A stretch of DNA of 10,370 bases from Anaerolineae bacterium (GTDB taxonomy: Bacteria > Chloroflexota > Anaerolineae > B4-G1 > SLSP01): positions 1 to 10,370 of the forward strand of contig JAFGSL010000524.1 of the NCBI GenBank assembly GCA_016934645.1, written 5' to 3'. The notes under the pieces were generated by a model. It searched no databases. It saw only the letters and a list, made by a program, of their open reading frames with translations, and was not told the DNA's origin. The position numbers and the translations under genes were made by a program. Of the stretch, positions 1 to 7,108 are shown piece after piece; the first letter of the stretch is position 1; every line of letters begins with the position of its first letter.

Positions 1-1080
1 CACCAACGTCTGCTTGCGGTTGCGATCCCCGAAGAACATCCCGCGCACCTGCGGGATCGACATGTGCGACTCATCCGCGATCAGCAGAAAGTCGGCGGGG
101 AAGTAGTCGAGCAGCGTCCACGGCGGCTCGCCTTCCTTACGCTGGTCCATGTGACGCGAGTAGTTCTCGATACCGGAGCAGTAGCCGATCTCGCGGATCA
201 TCTCCAGGTCGTAGCGCGTGCGCTGTTCGATCCGTTGCGCTTCCAGCAGCTTCCCCTGCGCGTCGAACTCCTCCAGGCGCGCCTCCAGTTCGTTCTCGAT
301 ATCGACAAGCGCCTGCTTCGTGCGCTCCTCCGACGTGACGTAGTGCTTCGCGGGGAAGATTTTGATCTCCGGCGGGGAATCCAGCACCTCGCCAGTCAGC
401 GGGTCAACCTCGGTGATGCGTTCGACCTCGTCACCCCAGAAGGAAACGCGGAAGGCGGTCTCGGTGTATGCCGGACGAATCTCGAGGACGTCACCCCGCG
501 CGCGGAAGGTCCCCCGCTTGAATTCAAGGTCATTGCGGGTATAATAGATGCTCACGAGATGGCGCATCACCGTTTCACGGCGGATGGCCTGCCCCACATT
601 CAGCGGGAGGATGACGCGCCCCCATTCCTGCGGATTGCCGAGTGCGTAGATCGCCGAGACTGAGGCCACAACGAGCACATCGCGCCGTGTGAGCACCGCC
701 GCCGTCGCTGCCAGACGCAACCGGTCGATCTCATCGTTGATGTCGGCGTCTTTCTCGATGTAGAGGTCGTGCTGCGGCACGTAGGCTTCAGGCTGGTAGT
801 AGTCGTAATAGGAGACAAAGTACTCAACGGCGTTGTTGGGAAACAGCTCGCGGAACTCCGAGTAGAGCTGCGCGCCCAATGTCTTGTTGTGCGCCAACAC
901 CAACGTGGGCCGTTGCGTTTGCGCGACGACTTGCGCCATCGCATACGTCTTCCCGGTGCCGGTAGCGCCCTTGAGCACTTGATGGCGATACCCTTTGTTC
1001 AGGCCATCCACCAACTGCGCAATCGCCTGTGGTTGATCGCCGGTGGGTTTGAAACTCGAAATAAGCTCGAATCCAGGCAT
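1..1080 (-). CDS. uvrB: UvrABC excinuclease subunit B, N-terminal 360 residues (cut by window edge)
   Basis: UvrB is the damage-verifying ATPase of nucleotide excision repair: delivered to DNA by UvrA, it recruits UvrC for incision. The protein starts [10 protein letters not shown] and shows the Walker A motif GATGTGKT at residues 38-45. The beta-hairpin region rich in tyrosines ([15 protein letters not shown]) lies at about 88-102, and the helicase motif II DESH at 336-339 is followed by the typical [12 protein letters not shown] stretch. All of this matches the family closely. UvrB is normally about 660-700 residues, so the remaining C-terminal half lies beyond position 1; nothing indicates a broken gene. 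The ATG is fixed by an AAGGAGG Shine-Dalgarno 8 nt upstream (complement of 1089-1095). It is transcribed away from the membrane-protein genes and appears to be its own unit, with a promoter at 1179-1206. No recognisable LexA box was seen in front of it. Confidence 0.97.
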   Translation of the reverse strand, partial: MPGFELISSFKPTGDQPQAIAQLVDGLNKGYRHQVLKGATGTGKTYAMAQVVAQTQRPTLVLAHNKTLGAQLYSEFRELFPNNAVEYFVSYYDYYQPEAYVPQHDLYIEKDADINDEIDRLRLAATAAVLTRRDVLVVASVSAIYALGNPQEWGRVILPLNVGQAIRRETVMRHLVSIYYTRNDLEFKRGTFRARGDVLEIRPAYTETAFRVSFWGDEVERITEVDPLTGEVLDSPPEIKIFPAKHYVTSEERTKQALVDIENELEARLEEFDAQGKLLEAQRIEQRTRYDLEMIREIGYCSGIENYSRHMDQRKEGEPPWTLLDYFPADFLLIADESHMSIPQVRGMFFGDRNRKQTLV

Positions 1081-1178
1081 AGTCCAATCCTCCTTGAGAA
1101 ATCACGGAATACACAGAACTCTTGGATTGAAAGATAGAGGGACCCTTTACAGTTCCAATGCGGTGTCAAAGCAAACAC

Positions 1179-1206
1179 ATTATACGATGAGGCGCAAAGA
1201 TGGCAA
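1179..1206 (-). promoter_or_regulatory. sigma70-type promoter for uvrB
   Basis: On the minus strand a TTGCCA -35 box (complement of 1201-1206, 5 of 6 consensus bases) is separated by 16 bp from a perfect TATAAT -10 box (complement of 1179-1184). Transcription would begin near 1172, giving an untranslated leader of about 90 nt before the uvrB ATG. The match is read from the sequence; activity is inferred. The -35 box lies just upstream of the divergent small membrane-protein gene, for which I could not find an equally good plus-strand promoter in 1081-1235. Confidence 0.6.
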
Positions 1207-1235
1207 GCGCCATTTTATTCAGGAAAGGAAATACG

Positions 1236-1607
1236 ATGCAGAAAAAACGCAGATGGTTAATTTACACGCTGCTGGCGACGGGGCTGGCAGTGGTAGGGCT
1301 GCTTTTCTTCACGTTGAATCGCGGGCCAATCGCTACCGGACTTCAGCCTTACGAGCCTGACGAAGAAGGATTCTGCCTCTGGTGCGGCGACAACAAACCC
1401 ACCAGCCTGGGGGACATGCTGGGCACCGGGTTGATTATCCTGCTCATCCTCATCGTGCCATCGGGCCATATCGTGTTGTTGATCACAGCCGCGATCCGCT
1501 TCAACCGCCCACCTCAGGCGCGTGTGCTGCGTCACCCCTGCCCCCACTGTGGACAAAACATCGAGCCACAGTGGAAAGCCTGCCCGCATTGTGGTGAGAA
1601 ACTATAA
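1236..1607 (+). CDS. small two-helix membrane protein with C-terminal zinc ribbon
   Basis: This is an unrecognised 123-residue protein. A basic N-terminus (MQKKRR) precedes a first membrane helix at about 8-26. An extracytoplasmic loop of about 35 residues follows, with one CxxC pair (CLWCG, 47-51). A second helix spans about 62-87, and the cytosolic tail ends in a zinc-ribbon knuckle pair, CPHCG at 102-106 and CPHCG at 116-120 (C-x2-C-x10-C-x2-C). The ATG at 1236 is preferred to an in-frame one at 1200 because a purine-rich SD (AGGAAAGGA, 1221-1229) lies just before it. The stop codon overlaps the SD of the next gene, so it is probably co-translated with the KimA-like transporter and may be an accessory or regulatory subunit of it. 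That role is inference from position only. Treating it as a stray ORF is unlikely, given the zinc ribbon, SD and coupling. Confidence 0.8.
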   Translation: MQKKRRWLIYTLLATGLAVVGLLFFTLNRGPIATGLQPYEPDEEGFCLWCGDNKPTSLGDMLGTGLIILLILIVPSGHIVLLITAAIRFNRPPQARVLRHPCPHCGQNIEPQWKACPHCGEKL

Positions 1608-1611
1608 GGAG
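1606..1611 (+). promoter_or_regulatory. ribosome binding site overlapping the upstream stop codon
   Basis: AAGGAG begins inside the TAA stop of the zinc-ribbon gene and sits 7 nt before the ATG at 1619. This fixes the transporter start and implies translational coupling of the two genes. Confidence 0.75.
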
Positions 1612-1618
1612 CTAAGAG

Positions 1619-3499
1619 ATGGGGCATAACCTCAAATACCTGTTGATCGGCCCACCACTGCCAACACAGGCGTTGGAAGAGAAAAGGCTAAACAAAGTCC
1701 GCGCATTGGCGGCCTTTTCACCGGATGCACTTTCGTCTATCGCTTATGCCAACCAGGAAATTTACCTAGGATTGATGATCGCCGGGAGTGCGGGATTGGC
1801 GCTCACCATGCCTATCGGTATTGCCATTACAGTGTTACTGATGGTGGTGGCGGTCTCGTATTTCCAGACGATTCATGCCTACCCATCCGGCGGCGGATCC
1901 TATTCGGTAACACGCGCAAATCTGGGGACATTGCCCGGCTTGTTCGCAGCGGCGGCGCTACTCATCGATTACCTGTTAACTGCTGCCGTAAGCCTAACTG
2001 CGGCAGTCGCGGCTATTGCGTCGGCGTTTCCAATGTTGTGGCCGTATCGCGTATGGATGGCTTTGGGATTTCTCCTCATCATCGGTCTGGCAAATCTGCG
2101 GGGGCTGCGAGAGACCGGGACCTTGATGGCGATACCCGTCTATCTATTCATTTTTGCGTACCTGGCTATGCTCGCTTACGGTCTGGTGCGTTTGTTCGTG
2201 GAAGGGCCAGGCGACTTAACTGATGTTTCTCCTGCAGCAATCGAGCCTCTGAGCCTGGGGCTTGTCCTCCACGCCTTTGCTTCTGGCTGTACAGCCCTGA
2301 GCGGTATTGAAGCAATCAGCAACGGCGTGCCGGTATTCCGTCCACCGGGGTCCAAAAATGCTCGCCAGACCCTGCTGGTCATGGCGATCTTGATGGGATT
2401 GCTCTTCGTCGGCAGCGTAGGCCTGACACAGGGATTGGCGATTATCTCCGAACCGAACGAGACTATCCTCTCGGCATTGGCGCGGCGCATTTTGGGTGAT
2501 GGTCCCGCTTACTATGTCATCCAGTTTGCCACCATGTTGATTCTGACCGTGGCAGCGAATACGAGTTTTGCGGGATTTCCACGCCTGACGGCAATCCTGG
2601 CTGATGAGAAATTCCTGCCACACCAATTGCGCAACCTCGGCGAAAGGTTAGTGTACGCCAACGGCATTGGCCTGCTGGCGCTGGCCACCGGCTTGTTGAT
2701 CATCCTTTTTGGAGGAGACACACACGCCCTGATACCGCTCTTCGCCGTCGGAGTTTTCATGGCTTTTACACTCTCGCAGGCAGGGATGGTCATCCACTGG
2801 TGGCGCGAACGGGGTACCCACTGGCAGTTGAAAGCGATCTTGAACGGCATCGGCGCGCTGGCCACCGGGATCACTACACTTGTCGTCGGAATTAGCAAGT
2901 TTACCACAGGTGCATGGATTACCATTCTGTTGATCGCTATCCTGGTGACCATCTTTCTAAGAATCCGTTCATATTACCAATCGGTCGCACAACAGCTTTC
3001 ATTACGTGATTTGTCGCCTTCCCTCAAGCCCGCTCCACCCCCTCGGGTCGTCATCCCGATTTCCGGCGTCCATCAGGGTATCCTCGACGCAGTCGCTTAC
3101 GCGCGCGCGATCTCGAATGATGTGACAGCGGTGTACATCGCCATAGACTCGGACGAAGCACAACACATCCATGAAATATGGGATCGCTGGTGGCCGGATA
3201 TCCCGTTGGTCGTTGTTCCATCACCCTACCGCACAGTTCTCAAACCACTGTTGGATTATCTCGACCAGACGGATCGGGAGCACAACGACGGGCAACTGGC
3301 GACCGTCGTTTTGCCGGAGTTCGTTCCGCCGCGGTGGTGGCAGGGAATATTCCACAACCAGACGGCATGGCTCATCAAGACCGGGCTACTCTATCGTCGC
3401 CGGCGGTTAGGGTTCCAGCGAGCAATCATCGATGTGCCGTATCATTTACGCAGCATCGACACAGAAGGCAGAAAACGAGAAGCCCGAAACCAGATCTAG
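1619..3499 (+). CDS. kimA: KimA-type (KUP superfamily) proton-coupled potassium importer
   Basis: A 626-residue membrane transporter that resembles Bacillus subtilis KimA (formerly YdaO), a high-affinity K+/H+ symporter, along its whole length. From memory of KimA, the blocks PDALSSIAY (35-43), YPSGGGSYSV (89-98), LLIDYLLT (114-121), ASGCTALSGIEAISN (221-235), LIPLFAVGVF (371-380) and TLSQAG all have counterparts. The K+-site residues D36, Y43, D117, T121 and S125 fall at identical positions; the T230/E233 pair of KimA appears as S228/E231. A tyrosine in the LIPLYAVGVF block of KimA is F375 here. About 12 membrane helices are followed by a cytosolic domain from about residue 465, starting RVVIPISGVHQGILDAVAYA, as in KimA, where this part has a Usp-like fold. 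It ends with the family's HNQTAWLI and VPYHLR blocks. It is second in the plus-strand series. KimA is controlled by the second messenger c-di-AMP; no c-di-AMP riboswitch was recognised upstream. A generic amino-acid permease label would be a less precise alternative. Confidence 0.88.
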   Translation: MGHNLKYLLIGPPLPTQALEEKRLNKVRALAAFSPDALSSIAYANQEIYLGLMIAGSAGLALTMPIGIAITVLLMVVAVSYFQTIHAYPSGGGSYSVTRANLGTLPGLFAAAALLIDYLLTAAVSLTAAVAAIASAFPMLWPYRVWMALGFLLIIGLANLRGLRETGTLMAIPVYLFIFAYLAMLAYGLVRLFVEGPGDLTDVSPAAIEPLSLGLVLHAFASGCTALSGIEAISNGVPVFRPPGSKNARQTLLVMAILMGLLFVGSVGLTQGLAIISEPNETILSALARRILGDGPAYYVIQFATMLILTVAANTSFAGFPRLTAILADEKFLPHQLRNLGERLVYANGIGLLALATGLLIILFGGDTHALIPLFAVGVFMAFTLSQAGMVIHWWRERGTHWQLKAILNGIGALATGITTLVVGISKFTTGAWITILLIAILVTIFLRIRSYYQSVAQQLSLRDLSPSLKPAPPPRVVIPISGVHQGILDAVAYARAISNDVTAVYIAIDSDEAQHIHEIWDRWWPDIPLVVVPSPYRTVLKPLLDYLDQTDREHNDGQLATVVLPEFVPPRWWQGIFHNQTAWLIKTGLLYRRRRLGFQRAIIDVPYHLRSIDTEGRKREARNQI

Positions 3500-3601
3500 T
3501 AGTTTGAGAATGAGCCAATAGCGCAGCAGAATCGCCACTGCGAGTAGCAACATCCAATCAAATTACAATAGTCTATAACCCAGGAGGATCAAGTATTATT
3601 T
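3500..3601 (+). other. intergenic gap between the two transporter genes
   Basis: This gap of about 100 bp contains an AGGAGG Shine-Dalgarno at 3582-3587, 14 nt before the next ATG, which is longer than usual. AT-rich TACAAT (3564-3569) and TATAAC (3574-3579) hexamers could be -10 boxes, but neither has a convincing -35 partner. A 5-bp CGCAG/CTGCG stem (3522-3526 with 3538-3542) has no T-run. Whether the permease is co-transcribed with the KimA-like gene cannot be decided from this. Confidence 0.4.
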
Positions 3602-5857
3602 ATGAGCAAACGCAAGCTCAGACGTCAACTCACGCTGACGCCGGTGATTATGTTAGGGACGGCGGGCACGATTGCCGCAGAAATTTTTGTCTTGACCGGG
3701 CACGCCGCAGGGATGGCCGGCCCGGCTACAGTGCTGGCGCTGCTCATCGGCGGCCTATTGAGTTACAGTGTTGCAATCAACTACTGTGAATTGGGCACAA
3801 CCTATCCGGTGGCAGGCGGCGCAATGAGTTATGTGCGGGAAGCCTACGGCAGCGGCATTCTCTCGTTCCTGGTTGGCTCGATGGACTGCCTTTCGAGCAC
3901 CTTTTACGCCGCGCTCTCGGCTGTGGGATTCGCCTATTCTCTGAAGGTTTTTCTACCCTTCATCCCTATCGTCCCCACGGCCATTGTCGTCATCGCGCTG
4001 TTTTCTTTCCTGAACATCCTGGGTGTCACCAAGGTCGGCAACGCGCAGATCGTGCTGGGCGGCATCCTGTTGGCGGTGTTTGTGCTCTACGTCGTCGCCG
4101 GTCTTGTTCATCCTGACGGCTTTAGCTGGGGTGTGTTCATTGCAGGTGAAAGCATTTTCGCGCACAAAGGCTTTTGGACCAACTTCACGCGCATTATGGC
4201 GACGATTGCCCTGGTTTACAACGCTTACGTTGGCTTCGAGGTCATCGCCGACGACGCGGAAGAGGTCAGCAATCCAAGTCGCAACATCCCGCTCGGTATC
4301 CTTATCAGCCTCACACTCTGCACAATCATCTATGTCGCGGTAGGATTGGTGACGTTGGGGACCGTCCCCTGGCAGGAACTCGCCGGTTCGGAGACGGCGC
4401 TGACCGACGCGGTACGCCACTTCATCCCCGGTTGGGGTGTGCCGCTGATGGCGGCTGCCGGTATGGTTGCCACCCTCACGTCGATCAACTCAGCGATGCT
4501 CAGCGCGACGCGCGAAGCCTTCACGCTGGGCCGCGATGGGGTATGGCCCCGGATGTTCTCCAAACTGAGCCGGTTCCGCACCCCATACGTCGCCATCCTC
4601 ATCATCGGCGGCCTCAGCGCGCTCGTCGCCATCATCGGGCTGGTCGATTTCCTGAGCTACATTTCCAGTTCCGGCTACTTGTTCGTGTTGTTCTGGGGCA
4701 GTCTGTCGATGATCCGCCTACACAAACTTTACCCGGACATTGAGCGACCTTTCAAAGCGCCCTTCTTTCCATTGACGGCCTACCTTGCCGGTGCGACCTG
4801 TCTGCTCATTATCGTCTTTGCCGACTGGCGGGCGCTGCTCTTCGGCGGGGGAGTGCTGGCACTGTTCACCATCGCGTTTTATGCCGCGCCGCCCGTTTTC
4901 CGGGCGCTGCGCGAGCGTCTAAAAGCTGCCGAGCCGGACGACGATCTGATTCTGATTGCGGCAGCCAGTCCCGAAACCGTCAAGAGCCTGGTTCATCTGG
5001 CGTCCATCGTCGCTCAAGCCAGCGACGACACGTACGTCTGTGTGCTGAGCATCATTCCAACCAGCCAGGATTTGCCTTTGGAGAGCGCCCGGCGTATTTC
5101 CCGGCAGATCAAACCACAACAACAAAGTTTTCTACGCCAGGTTGCAGCAGATGCAACCGCACAGAATGTCGCCCTGTATTCCAAAGTGCGGGCGGCGAAC
5201 AGCGTCTCTGAAGGCATCCTGAACGAGATCGAAAGCCGTCACAATCTTAGATTATTATTGACCGGCTGGCCAGGACATCTCGACGCCCGCAGATTGGCCG
5301 AAAACCCGGTAAAAATCGCGTTGCAAAAGGCGCACACGAACGTGGCCGTACTGATGGATCGTGGCTTGGACGAGGTCAATCGCATCCTGGTGCCGGTGGG
5401 GGGTGGGATTCACTCCCGGATGGCGCTACGACTGGCAAACGAAATCTCTATGGTTGACGATGCGCGTATCACAGCTCTGCGCTTGATCACGGTACCGATG
5501 GAAGAAGAAGAGGTCGAGGACCAGAACCTTTACCTGGCAGAGATCATCGAAGAAGCTCTCGGCGAAGTGCCGGAAAACTTCTGCTTGCAGGTTATGCAAG
5601 CAGAATCGGTGCAGGAGGGCATTTTGGCGGAAGCTGATCGCCAACCCTACGATTTGATTGTCGTGGGCGCTTCGGAAGAGTGGTCACAGGACACACGGCT
5701 TTTCGGCTCCATCGACGACTGGGTCGCCGAACACGCGCCGTGCTCAGTACTCTTGTGCCGCCGTCACGAGCCGGTGACGTTGGCCTGGCTACGGTATCAG
5801 GTGAAATCTATCGAGCAAGAGTACAATCGCAATGGGAGCAACGGGAAAATGAAGTAA
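3602..5857 (+). CDS. APC-superfamily permease with two C-terminal universal stress protein domains
   Basis: A 751-residue fusion. Residues about 12-435 form an APC-type amino-acid/polyamine/organocation permease. Helix 1 carries the unwound glycine-rich segment GTAGTIAAEIFVLTG (19-33). The block FEVIADDAEEVSNPSRNIP (212-230) and the PFKAPFFP segment (383-390) are typical of the family, and about 12 helices are visible. The cytosolic tail holds two Usp domains, about 447-587 and 593-722. Usp domains often bind ATP or AMP through G-x2-G-x9-G-(S/T). The first keeps G555 and G558 but has N568 in place of the third glycine. The second keeps G689, G702 and S703 but has E692 at the second glycine. 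Both are therefore degenerate, and nucleotide binding is uncertain. The transported substrate cannot be read from sequence. The SD is AGGAGG 14 nt upstream of this ATG; no better in-frame start is visible. It is the last gene of the plus-strand series and converges on the minus-strand operon. Confidence 0.9.
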   Translation: MSKRKLRRQLTLTPVIMLGTAGTIAAEIFVLTGHAAGMAGPATVLALLIGGLLSYSVAINYCELGTTYPVAGGAMSYVREAYGSGILSFLVGSMDCLSSTFYAALSAVGFAYSLKVFLPFIPIVPTAIVVIALFSFLNILGVTKVGNAQIVLGGILLAVFVLYVVAGLVHPDGFSWGVFIAGESIFAHKGFWTNFTRIMATIALVYNAYVGFEVIADDAEEVSNPSRNIPLGILISLTLCTIIYVAVGLVTLGTVPWQELAGSETALTDAVRHFIPGWGVPLMAAAGMVATLTSINSAMLSATREAFTLGRDGVWPRMFSKLSRFRTPYVAILIIGGLSALVAIIGLVDFLSYISSSGYLFVLFWGSLSMIRLHKLYPDIERPFKAPFFPLTAYLAGATCLLIIVFADWRALLFGGGVLALFTIAFYAAPPVFRALRERLKAAEPDDDLILIAAASPETVKSLVHLASIVAQASDDTYVCVLSIIPTSQDLPLESARRISRQIKPQQQSFLRQVAADATAQNVALYSKVRAANSVSEGILNEIESRHNLRLLLTGWPGHLDARRLAENPVKIALQKAHTNVAVLMDRGLDEVNRILVPVGGGIHSRMALRLANEISMVDDARITALRLITVPMEEEEVEDQNLYLAEIIEEALGEVPENFCLQVMQAESVQEGILAEADRQPYDLIVVGASEEWSQDTRLFGSIDDWVAEHAPCSVLLCRRHEPVTLAWLRYQVKSIEQEYNRNGSNGKMK

Positions 5858-5906
5858 AAGCCTATCCCATATGCTATACTACGATGCAGCCGATGATAGC
5901 GCAGCT
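5858..5906. other. short convergent junction without a visible terminator
   Basis: Only 49 bp separate the stop codon of the APC permease from the stop codon of the opposing small gene. I see no GC-rich hairpin followed by a T-run on either strand, so transcription probably overruns into the opposing unit or ends by another mechanism. Confidence 0.5.
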
Positions 5907-6242
5907 TTATTGCGACTTCCGGCGCCAAAATGGCACATTTTCCACCGGCGGTACCTTGGCCGCAGAAGGAGCCGTCGAGCGCGCCACAGCATCGGGGGAC
6001 TTATCTGGCACTTCGAGCAAGAAGCGCCGTATCGCGTGCAGCGCCGCTTTGAGGATCATGTCGCCGATACCCACCAGATTGAGGTCGATGAAGACCGCTT
6101 CTTCGGGCAACTCGTCATCCAACTGCTGCATTTCTTCGCGGAAGATCTTTATCAGATCCTCCTCGTGTTCTTCCAGGAAAATCGCCAAATCACGGCGGGC
6201 CAAGTTGAAAGCGCTTTCGCGCACCGCTTTTCCGAAAGGCAT
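5907..6242 (-). CDS. small acidic helical protein of unknown function
   Basis: An unrecognised 111-residue protein, MPFGKAVRES to PFWRRKSQ. The first 75 residues are charged and probably helical, with an acidic run (FLEEHEEDLIKIFREEMQQLDDELPEE, about 22-48). An amphipathic stretch with a valine/isoleucine/glycine-rich centre follows (VFIDLNLVGIGDMILKA, 50-66), and the tail is Ala/Pro/Ser-rich and likely disordered. There is no signal peptide or clear membrane helix. The start is one of two adjacent ATGs; the second (6242) is preferred because AGGAGG (complement of 6248-6253) lies 5 nt from it but only 2 nt from the first. The strong SD and placement 89 nt after the second methyltransferase make it the likely last gene of the minus operon. 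Overlapping plus-strand reading frames have no SD and look like shadows. Confidence 0.7.
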   Translation of the reverse strand: MPFGKAVRESAFNLARRDLAIFLEEHEEDLIKIFREEMQQLDDELPEEAVFIDLNLVGIGDMILKAALHAIRRFLLEVPDKSPDAVARSTAPSAAKVPPVENVPFWRRKSQ

Positions 6243-6331
6243 CATCCCCTCCTAACCCGGATAAACCGGAACCAATAGAACCTACAACGCCCGTTTTTGC
6301 TCATTGTGCAAAGATTGGCGTGGTTAGGTCC

Positions 6332-7087
6332 TTATTTCTCTACGACAAAAAACACGCGTGATTCAGTTTCCGGATCGTCCAACGGTGTCGCCAGATCATC
6401 AGACCGTGCACAATAGGCACTGTGAAAACCCACCTCCAGTAACGCCGCGCGGACCGTATCCATGTCGAATATCGTGTTGAACGCCGTCTGATCGAAACGC
6501 TCGTAAAGTCCACCTTCTGCGCGCAGAAATCCCGAGATTTGCGTGTAGAACCGGCCCTGTTCCTCCACCAATACCCCACGGGTGAATATTGCCACATCGT
6601 CGGTCATTTGCACGCTCGCATCAGACCAACGCTGCAATCCGTGACGTGTATTGAGATCGAAAATGAAACATCCGCCCTGCTCCAAAACCAGGAAGATAGA
6701 ACGGAAACATCCCTGTAAAGCCGCCAGGCTGGGCAAGTGATTGAGTGCATCGAAAGTGGAAACCACCAATCCAAATCGCTTATCAAGTGTGAAATTCGAC
6801 GCATCGCCCTCCACAAGGCGCGCGCGCCCCTGCTCGACATACGCCTTCGCGTTCTCGACAGCGTAACGCAACATTGCCGGCGAAAAGTCCAGGCCGGTAA
6901 CATCGTAGCCATTCTCCAGGAAATGCAAAGCCAGTTGTCCTGTGCCACAACACACATCCAGCATGGATTTGTTCACCTGCCCAAGCAGTGTGCTTTCGTA
7001 GAATTCGCGGATAAGCGGTGCAACGCGATTCGCAAAGCCACCCCAGCGCAGGTTATAGATATGGGCAAACCCCGGATTGTACTGCAT
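6332..7087 (-). CDS. class I SAM-dependent methyltransferase
   Basis: A 251-residue Rossmann-fold methyltransferase of the Methyltransf_11/25 type. Motif I is LDVCCGTGQLA at 43-53, with glycines that contact S-adenosylmethionine. The acidic end of strand 2 is LDFS at 66-69, GDA is at 94-96, and FDALNHL (112-118) forms the motif IV region. The N-terminal YNLRWGGFANRVAPLIREFY (11-30) is a cap typical of small-molecule methyltransferases, but the substrate is not assignable. Spacing to the upstream DUF389 fusion is 21 nt, with a GAGGG just before the ATG, so it belongs to the same operon. It is not closely similar to the other methyltransferase in this operon (9359-10105), so the pair is not a recent duplication. 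Confidence 0.88.
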   Translation of the reverse strand: MQYNPGFAHIYNLRWGGFANRVAPLIREFYESTLLGQVNKSMLDVCCGTGQLALHFLENGYDVTGLDFSPAMLRYAVENAKAYVEQGRARLVEGDASNFTLDKRFGLVVSTFDALNHLPSLAALQGCFRSIFLVLEQGGCFIFDLNTRHGLQRWSDASVQMTDDVAIFTRGVLVEEQGRFYTQISGFLRAEGGLYERFDQTAFNTIFDMDTVRAALLEVGFHSAYCARSDDLATPLDDPETESRVFFVVEK

Positions 7088-7108
7088 CGGCCCTCACATT
7101 CAGTCCAA

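Noticed and set aside
64..663. Plus-strand reading frame of 199 residues over uvrB
   Set aside because: It is an antisense shadow of the strongly conserved uvrB coding sequence.
1081..1200. LexA/SOS operator upstream of uvrB
   Set aside because: GAAC and GTTC words are present but about 30 bp apart, not in the spacing of a LexA box.
1081..1235. c-di-AMP (ydaO/yuaA) riboswitch in front of the zinc-ribbon and KimA-like pair
   Set aside because: The region is short, includes the uvrB promoter and SD, and shows none of the conserved blocks I would expect; a covariance search would be decisive.
5927..5941. Short inverted repeat AAAATG-GCA-CATTTT as a terminator of the minus operon
   Set aside because: It lies inside the coding region of the small acidic protein, has a 6-bp AT-rich stem and no following T-run; chance is the simpler explanation.
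5871..6278. Plus-strand reading frames of 135-190 residues over the small acidic gene
   Set aside because: No SD, overlap with the end of the permease gene in one case, and an unnatural amino-acid composition; the opposite strand has a strong SD and sensible protein.
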